Source: Sophora flavescens
Taxonomy: Eukaryota; Streptophyta; Magnoliopsida; Fabales; Fabaceae
Direction of reading: 5' to 3'
Assembly: GCA_030762895.1 (NCBI GenBank)
Contig: CM061065.1
Span: forward strand, 84,887,607-84,951,606
Length of the DNA stretch: 64,000 nucleotides
Position 1 is the first letter of the stretch, and every line of letters starts with the position of its first letter. The position numbers were made by a program, and so were the translations under genes. This document shows positions 57,601 through 64,000 of this stretch, in pieces. The notes beneath the pieces were generated by a model that was not told where the DNA came from, did not search any database, and saw nothing but the letters and a program-made list of their open reading frames with translations.

Positions 57601-58887
57601 AAGGGTCAGTTGTTTTCTATTCACAAAATATTAAATTGTTAGAAGTTTTATTTTATTTTGTTATTATTAAATTTACCAACAAAAATTTATCTTTGTGAAT
57701 AATGCATAATTATATTCTTCAAACATTATTTATCCATGCATCATACGGGTCTATCGGTACATGCGTTATGCCAATGACTCACTGATTAACAATGGTAGGT
57801 TTAATTCGTATTGAACTTTCGAAGTCTGCCATCAAGAAAAGTCATTTTCTAAATTTGTATGCACAAAATTTTCGATGTCACACTGTCATTTTTTCTTCCA
57901 TTTTTTGGTTATCTAGTCTATTTTTATATTTTCCTTCTGGGAATCTTCATTTAATAAAGGAAATATTATTCTTCTAAAATATGATTAGACGTCTGATGAA
58001 GCAACTCTTCTAATAATATTTTTACCATAAAGTCATACACACACTTTCATTTGTTTTTTCCTACTATTAGATTAAGATCCTCCTTTTTAAAATATTAGAT
58101 TAAGTCCCTGAGTGGATAAAGTTCTCCATAATCACTTATTGGAGAATGACTTATCATATAAGTTTAATATAGAAGTTATTTCTAGATAAATTATTTTGTG
58201 TTTGGATGATACTCACGTAAGTCCTTATTCAAAATGATAAAAAATGATATTTGGATGAAATTACATAAGCTCTACATGATAAAATTACTAAAAGGTCGTG
58301 TTTTAAATATTAGTTTATTTACTTATTTAAATGCTAATAAATATAATAAAATTTAATTTCATGCTCTCTTTTTTAAAATGTTTAAGATATTTTAGAAATG
58401 AGTTTTTTTATTGTAAATTTATTTTAAATTAATTTTTATATTTTGTTTCTTGAATTCTTTGGAAAAAAATATTTGGAAATTATTTTGTTTGAAAGGCTAA
58501 AAGATATAATAATAAAAGGATAAAGGCTACCTAAACCCATAAATAAAAACAGTTTCTAAAACAAATACATAGCACCTAAATAAGAGTAAACCCAGCCGCT
58601 GCAACAAAATAATAACCATGCAGCTTAATGAATTCTAATCCCAGGACAAAGAAAAAACATAGAATGTTCCAATTACACACAAATCCTCCTACCACCACCA
58701 ACCATAGCAGCAAAATGTGAAAAGCATACAAAAGAATACATCTTCGTACAATCGTACCCCAACTTCGACCGGTCTAATTCCTTGTTCACATTCATATCCG
58801 GTAAACTCTCATCAAAGAATACATCATCATCATTGATTATAAAAAAGAAAAGAAAAAAATTACATCATCAACGTGGATATATGATGG

Positions 58888-58978
58888 TCAATGGCTGAAC
58901 TTGAATTTCAGTCCTTCACGCCAAACATATTCTTGCTTAATTCCTATGCTTTCGTGAATATCGTGTCCATGCCATTTG
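58888..58978 (-). pseudogene. Terminal exon fragment of an unidentified gene, unit 3
   Basis: The minus strand reads KWHGHDIHESIGIKQEYVWR, then EGLKFKFSH and a TGA at 58888-58890. It is the cleanest of three copies that share frame and stop. Confidence 0.45.
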
Positions 58979-59487
58979 AGTTATAATCTCTATTATTACA
59001 CCTCATCAAGTGAACAAGAATCAAACATGTGGCTAGTAGCAGCAGCCTATACATTATCAAGCCCGGATACTATAAAAATGGAAACGTATCACTGTCGTAT
59101 CCCAATAATCATAAGATATTTCCGGATACGTATCCAAGAAATATCTCATTTATTTTATTATTTTTAATTCCTTTTTACCCGATGCTCTTAAGATACTTTC
59201 GGATACGTATTTAAGAAACCGCATGATGAACCAGACTTAGAAATTATGTTTTTTTTAATATGACAATAATGGGAAAGAGAAGACTGAATCAATTAGCATT
59301 AGACAGTAATTTAGTAAAGATGCTTTTGAACTGTTGGTTATTGCATAGAGTCAAGACTTATTTTGAGTTCGACTAAAAATGTTTTTGTTGATATTCTTAC
59401 ATATGAGAATATATTATAATATAGGTAGAAACTTTACTTTTTTTGTTATGGTCACAAGTATCTTTTTGTAAATTGTGACCATCATAG

Positions 59488-59643
59488 TTCACTACTAAAA
59501 AAATTGAAATAAGCGACGCATATATTTCGTCGCTAATCTTATGAAATTTCTACTCGGCTTGAAAAGAAGCCTCAAGCCGATAAGAGCTCTTATGTTCGAG
59601 AATTTCGAAAGAAGAGCCTAGAGTGATTGACCTCTCACACCAC
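59488..59643. mobile_element. Left end fragment of another CACTA-like element
   Basis: CACTACTAAAAAAATTG at 59488 followed by GCGACGCATATATTTCGTCG is a CACTA-type terminus with its first subterminal repeat. It is cut off by, or grades into, CACTA-5 after about 150 bases. Confidence 0.45.
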
Positions 59644-60560
59644 TACTATAGAAAAATGGCTTTAATAGCGCACCATCAATAGCGTTTTAGTAAGAAACGC
59701 TATTTAAAAATAGGCGGAACTTTTAATTGCGCTTCTTAAAGGAAGCGCTATCTATTCCTTACCTTAAGATTCATCAAGGAAGTGCTATTGAATGTTGATG
59801 GATGAGAATAGATAGCGCTTCCTTAAGGAATAGACAGTGTTTCCTCAAGGAAGTGTTATCTATTCCTTAACTAAGGTAGCGCTTCATTGTAGAAGCACTA
59901 TCTATTCCTTTCCAAAAATTAAATTGTTCCCTTCCACTCATATTTTCCACTCATATTTTCCCCTAAATTCTAAAATTTGCATGACCCTCACGCCACACTC
60001 AAAAGCCGCAAGTCCCACTACCATTTGTGCTAAAAATTCACTCTGCCTCATCACCGCCCAGGCTATTTCGAAAAATAAAATTTTATATGAGATAATGTGG
60101 GAAATAAAGGTGCAAAATGATTATTCACGTAAAATAGCCTAGAGGGACAACATCATTCCGGTGCAATCTCCAGCTCTTCCAAGCCGCCATCTTCCTCTCC
60201 TCCCCCAACCTCATCACTGCCTAGCCCATCAGCCAAAGCCGCAACTGCCGTCCTGCCATCATCGCTGCATGGCCACGCCCACTGCCACCACTCATATAAA
60301 CCTCCGCCGTCGAGCCTCGCGTGACGAACCGCCAAGACCAAAGAAGACCCTTTTCCTCCTTCGCAACACAGCACCGCAGCCCAACAACAAGCATCCGGCT
60401 AGCCACCACGAGTAGAACCCCTCAACGCTCCGACTCTAGGCACAGCCACCATCTGCACGTTGCAAGCTGTCGTTGTTCTCCACGTTTCTGGTTTCGTAAA
60501 TTTTGTCTGGTCATTTTAATTCTTTCTTTTTTTTTTATTTTAAATTTTGTTTTCAGTTTG
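59644..60560. mobile_element. CACTA-5: left end with subterminal repeats, right end not found
   Basis: CACTACTATAGAAAAATGGC at 59644, then GAAGCGCTATCTATTCCTTA-type repeats to about 59910. After that comes GC-rich host-like sequence (59990-60480) with several overlapping frames, none convincing. The matching right terminus is not seen before 64000, so the element is truncated or interrupted by the LTR sequences that follow. Confidence 0.5.
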
Positions 60561-60589
60561 TGAAAGGAGATCTTGTGACCTCCTCTACC

Positions 60590-61312
60590 CCGCATGTATT
60601 TATAACAACGTAAAACCATGCGTAGAAAGGTACCACATGAACAAGGTCTTAACAATGTGGAAATAACAAGTGTATAAAAGAAAAACATAACGATAAACAA
60701 CATAACCTAACCTCGATGTCACATACAGAGCTGGTATAACAAATCCCGAAAAAAAAATTCACGGATAAACAAACTAATTAAAACTAGAACTAAAACTGGG
60801 AAATCCTAACTAAGAGTTGCGGCTCCTCGGAGTCACTCCTCAACTGACTGCTCGTCGTCCTCTGCATAAAGGATACATGCCAAAACAACAACAGAGAAAC
60901 GGGGAGTAAGAAACATATATGAAACATATATGAAACATAACGACATGGAGATAGGAAGCAAGATGAACAAGCATCATATAAACATAGCATATAATAATAT
61001 ACAACATACATTTATAACATATCTATATCATCATGATAATTCAACCAATTCATGCTATGCGGTGCAACGCTACTCCACTACTCCATTATGCATGTGGATC
61101 CAATCTATCTCAGGAAGGTAACTTCGGAGTTACATATCCACATTGGCCAATAAGTACCAACGCCGGCAGTTCGCCAAACCATGGGTGAACCCCTTGGATA
61201 GCAGACGCACCGTACTCTAGGATGCGCCACCACGGGGGGACCTCGATTCACCAAACCATGGGTGAATAACCGCGGACGGCCAGATCGCCATACTCTAGGA
61301 CAACCTCCCCTA
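60590..61312. mobile_element. LTR-like fragment upstream of the copia element
   Basis: The sequence has the composition of a gypsy-type LTR (CATGCGTAGAAAGGTACCAC; CATACAGAGCTGGTATAAC). It includes a direct repeat of a segment of about 75 bases around ACCAAACCATGGGTGAA (61176 and 61252). No protein frame or clear border was found; low certainty. Confidence 0.35.
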
Positions 61313-61791
61313 TGTTGAACTTCCCCCACTAACAACTCCACGTTAAACTCAATGACTTAGAGATTTTGATATATGACAAATACAACTTAATGTGTATGCA
61401 AGTGTTTTTAGTGTCAAATTACAAAGACAGGTATCAAGCAATATTCAACAAGTTCAGTGAGCAATCAAAGGAGAATATTCAAGGAAGAACTTGGAGGAAT
61501 CAAAGAGCAAGGACGAAGATCAAGGAATCACCAAGACAAGAGCTTAACGAAGAAATTAGTGTTAAGTCTTAGATGATTTGTAAGAGAAGAAATCTCTTAT
61601 TCACAAATAAGCTCAATTTTAAAAGATGCATGAAATAAAATCGTTTTTCATAACCTGCATTAAAAGGAATAAGTTTTCGTAAATGAAAATGATTTTTGAA
61701 ATAAGATTTCAAAGCTCTCGTCCAACACTGGAATAATATAAGCACTCGTCCAACACTGGGAATAGTACAAACTGGCGTCCAAGAAACTGAT

Positions 61792-61985
61792 ACAAGCGCA
61801 CGTCCACTAAAGTGATACAAGTCCACGTCCACTAATGTGATACAAGCGCACGTCTACTAAAGTGATACAAGCGCACGACCACTAAGGTGATACATGCGCA
61901 CGTCCACTAAAGTGATACAAGCGCACGTCCACTAAAGTGATAAAAGTGCTCGTCCACTAAGGTGACAAAAGCGCTCGTCCACACA
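61792..61985. repeat. 25-bp tandem repeats in the copia LTR, about eight copies
   Basis: The unit contains GCGCACGTCCACTAAAGTGA, with small differences between copies. It lies about 350 bases upstream of the TATA box, in the LTR U3 region, where such repeats often act as enhancers (inference). Confidence 0.9.
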
Positions 61986-62318
61986 AGTCTTTGGACTTGC
62001 TAAGATATTAATGAGAAGCTTCGTCCACTGACATAGCATATGGAGCTCGTCTACTAGTTGGAGCACGTCCAATTACTTTGTGTTAGTACTCCCGTCTGCT
62101 GAAGTGGCAAATGGACGCGACTATTTTTTTTAAGATGGACTCGGTTATTTGTTTAAGATAGACGCGACTATTTTTCCAAACGGACTCGGTTATTTTATGG
62201 ATGTGAATTCTACAAGAACAATCAGAATCTTATTTCAAGAACGAGAATCAAGAAAACAAATTCTGTTAATCAGATCCAAATCTGTTTTGATTGATCCCAA
62301 CAACTATAACTTGTTTTC

Positions 62319-62327
62319 TATATAAAG
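62319..62327 (+). promoter_or_regulatory. TATA box of the copia LTR
   Basis: TATATAAAG, the only good TATA box in the downstream half of the LTR. It lies about 850 bases before the gag ATG. Confidence 0.6.
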
Positions 62328-63132
62328 AGGGATCAAAGGAACACTTAAGTAACATATATGAATATCATAACATATCACAGTTTTACGAAATCGTTTTGAG
62401 AAATCAATTGTGAAAATCATTCATCATCTTTATTGAGCTTACTATGAAAAGAGTGTTTCAATACTCATAAGTGCTTCAATTTGTTTATCTGACTACTGAG
62501 AGTTAGGAATCAACTTTTGTTTTTACTTTGCGATTGTAAAGAGAGAGGAAGTCTCTCTGAGTGATTAGGGTGAGGTATCCCGAAGGTTGAACATTGAGGC
62601 TCTTCACAAGAATGTGGTATCTTGAGGTGAAGGAGTGCTCTGTGGTGTGAAGGTTTTTCAAGCTACCTAGTAAAGCTTGTGTGTTAGTGTGTGAAATCCC
62701 ATAGGTGGAGTGGGGACTGGATGTAGGCCATAGTGGAGGTGACTGAACCAGGATAAATCTGGTTGTGTGGTATCCCTAAACTCAAACTCCTTTACTTTCT
62801 GTTTATGTTCAAGAACCTGCAACTTTGATGTTTAAAGTTCAATATAATTTCTGTTCTTGATCTGTATAAACTGTATTTTGTTATTACTGAGTTATTAAAC
62901 CCGAACCTATTCTGAATCTTTCTGAATTAATCTTTCTTATCCTCATCACCTTCTATTCAAGATTTTGTAAAAACCATTCATCGATTTTTTAAAAGATCCT
63001 GAGGACACTAATTCGCAACCCTGATTTATGAAGCTTTGTGAAAAAGTTTTAAGAGGGAAATATTTTTTGAAAACTCAATTCACCCCCCACCCCCCCCCCC
63101 CCACCTTGAGTCATTGAAGCCAAAACAACAAT

Positions 63133-63144
63133 TGGCATCAGAGC
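63133..63144 (+). promoter_or_regulatory. Primer-binding site for initiator tRNA-Met
   Basis: TGGCATCAGAGC, two bases after the LTR end. It differs by one base from the usual TGGTATCAGAGC of plant copia elements. Confidence 0.8.
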
Positions 63145-63179
63145 TAAACTCTGAAGTTTGGCTTAACAGCTATAAGAGT

Positions 63180-64000
63180 ATGCCTTCCAATGACTGTCTG
63201 AATGAAGGGGCTTCCCTTGAACGCCTTCCTGCCTTCAATGGATCTGAGTATATCTATTGGAAGGAAAGAATGGTAATCTTTCTTGAGGCAGTAGGTGTTG
63301 ACATATGGGATGCAGTAGAAAATGGACCATTTGTCCCCTCTACTGTAGATGCTAATGGTGCTCCAAGAAATAAGCCTAAAACTTAATGGAATGAGGATGA
63401 TAAGAAAATAATTCAATATAATGCACGTGCTAAGAATATTATAACATCTGCTTTAAGCCGTGATGAGTTTTTCAGGGTTTCAAATTGCAAATCAGCAAAG
63501 GAGATGTGGGATACATTGCAAGTAACACATGAAGAATCCACTGAAGAATCTGAATCTGAGGAGGCAAACTTGTGCTTGATGGCCAGAAATGACAGTGATT
63601 CAGAAAGTGAAGTAAGTTCTGATTATCAACCTTCTTATGATGAATTTCAGAATGCTTTTGAAGAACTTCATAAAGAATCCATGAGACTTGCTAGATTGCT
63701 AAATAAGTCTAAGAAAACCATCACATACTTAGAGGAGAAAACTTCTGTTTTAAACAAAGAGGTAGATCAATTAAAAATAGAAAATTGTGCTTTAAAAGAA
63801 AAACTAGCTACTGTTTTAGATGCACCTATATGTGATAAATGTCCTAAGTTGGAGAAACATATAAATCATTTGAATGGTGATCTATCTAGAATTACTAGTG
63901 ATAAAAAAATCTTGAATGCATCTAGCTGTACATTGATTAAAGAGGGTGAAAAACAGAAAAATGACCTAGAAAGATTTACAAATGGTAGAGATAACTTGGA
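63180..64000 (+). pseudogene. gag of the copia (Sirevirus-type) element, interrupted and running off the window
   Basis: ATG at 63180. The first part (LPAFNGSEYIYWKERMVIFL, DIWDAVENG) is the N-terminal gag region typical of plant copia/Sirevirus elements. A TAA at 63384-63386 interrupts it after PRNKPKT. The same frame is then open to the window end (over 200 codons): SCKSAKEMWDTL-type sequence, an abrupt join at VTHE, then ESTEESESEEANLCLMARND and a long coiled coil (SVLNKEVDQLKIENCALKEK). The join suggests that the middle of gag and the zinc-knuckle region are deleted (inference). Gag would form the particle shell. This copy is defective. Described only; no restored sequence is given. Confidence 0.75.

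Larger units (their letters stand above)
55950..59380. repeat. Tandem host unit 3 (nearly uninterrupted)
   Basis: Holds in order CACCTTGGTAGAATTT, the SINE-like body with GAT/AAT repeats (56390-56465), GCTAAGGGCTTAACTAATAG, a LINE tail (57277-57600), AACCCAGCCGCTGCAACAAA, the terminal exon fragment, and GACAATAATGGGAAAGAGAA at 59261 with CATAGAGTCAAGACTTATTT. It has neither CACTA-1, -2 nor -3, so it serves as the empty-site reference. The P450 does not follow it. Confidence 0.8.
61313..63130 (+). mobile_element. 5' LTR of a copia (Sirevirus-type) retrotransposon
   Basis: Starts TGTTGAACTT and ends AAAACAACA, a TGTTG/CAACA inversion, 1,818 bases. It is followed at once by a primer-binding site and a gag frame. 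Inside are a 25-base tandem array (61792-61985), a TATA box (62319-62327) and a poly-C tract near the 3' end (63084-63107). The left border is inferred from the terminal inversion. The partner LTR is beyond the window. Confidence 0.75.

Noticed and set aside
60153..60563. Several overlapping ORFs in the GC-rich stretch
   Set aside because: Three frames on two strands are open because of base composition; none has a recognisable motif or splice context.

Overview
This window is plant nuclear DNA, most likely from a legume. It is intron-rich, AT-rich heterochromatin made almost entirely of nested transposable elements around decayed genes. The legume call is inference. It rests on CYP83-like cytochrome P450 pseudogenes, a Sirevirus-type copia element with a tRNA-Met-like primer site, and MITE/SINE types I associate with legumes. 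I found no host gene that is clearly intact.

Layout. 1-1119: 3' end of a CACTA transposon (copy a). 1120-3492: P450 pseudogene. 3493-4287: broken LINE. 4403-11452: CACTA-2. 11801-24076: CACTA-3. 25888-30968: 5.1-kb solo LTR. 31282-31763: hAT-like element. 31925-35816: CACTA-4, carrying a nested PIF/Harbinger element at 34305-35123. 37676-46701: CACTA-1 copy b. 46702-49690: second P450 pseudogene, with a Mutator-type MITE inserted at 47471-47828. 50930-51350: LINE RNase H remnant. 52299-53422: PIF/Harbinger element. 54550-57600: reversed LINE 3' ends and foldbacks. 59644 to about 60560: truncated CACTA-5. 60590-61312: LTR-like fragment. 61313-64000: start of a copia/Sirevirus element (LTR, primer site, gag).

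Two layers of duplication underlie this. (i) 1-3492 and 45563-49624 are near-identical and carry the same CACTA end, the same flank and the same P450 pseudogene. (ii) The low-copy matrix is at least three diverged copies of one unit: 4288-4402 + 11453-11800 + 24077-25160; 25170-25757 + 36141-37675 + 46702 onward; and 55950-59380. One copy therefore supplies the empty site for an insertion in another. The target duplications can be read directly: CACTA-1 TAT, CACTA-2 ATA, CACTA-3 TAC, CACTA-4 TTC, solo LTR GAACC, MITE a 9-bp repeat, and the Harbingers TCA and TAA.

The CACTA elements show three gene plans. CACTA-1 has TnpD plus a Transposase_24/Ulp1 gene, both interrupted. CACTA-3 has TnpD plus Transposase_24 without Ulp1, also interrupted. 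CACTA-2 has lost TnpD but keeps what reads as an uninterrupted ten-exon Transposase_24-Ulp1 gene of about 701 residues, together with two tandem copies of an acquired TATA-box/short-ORF cassette. This last arrangement is the most interesting thing in the window. All coordinates, exon joins and repeat comparisons were made by eye.
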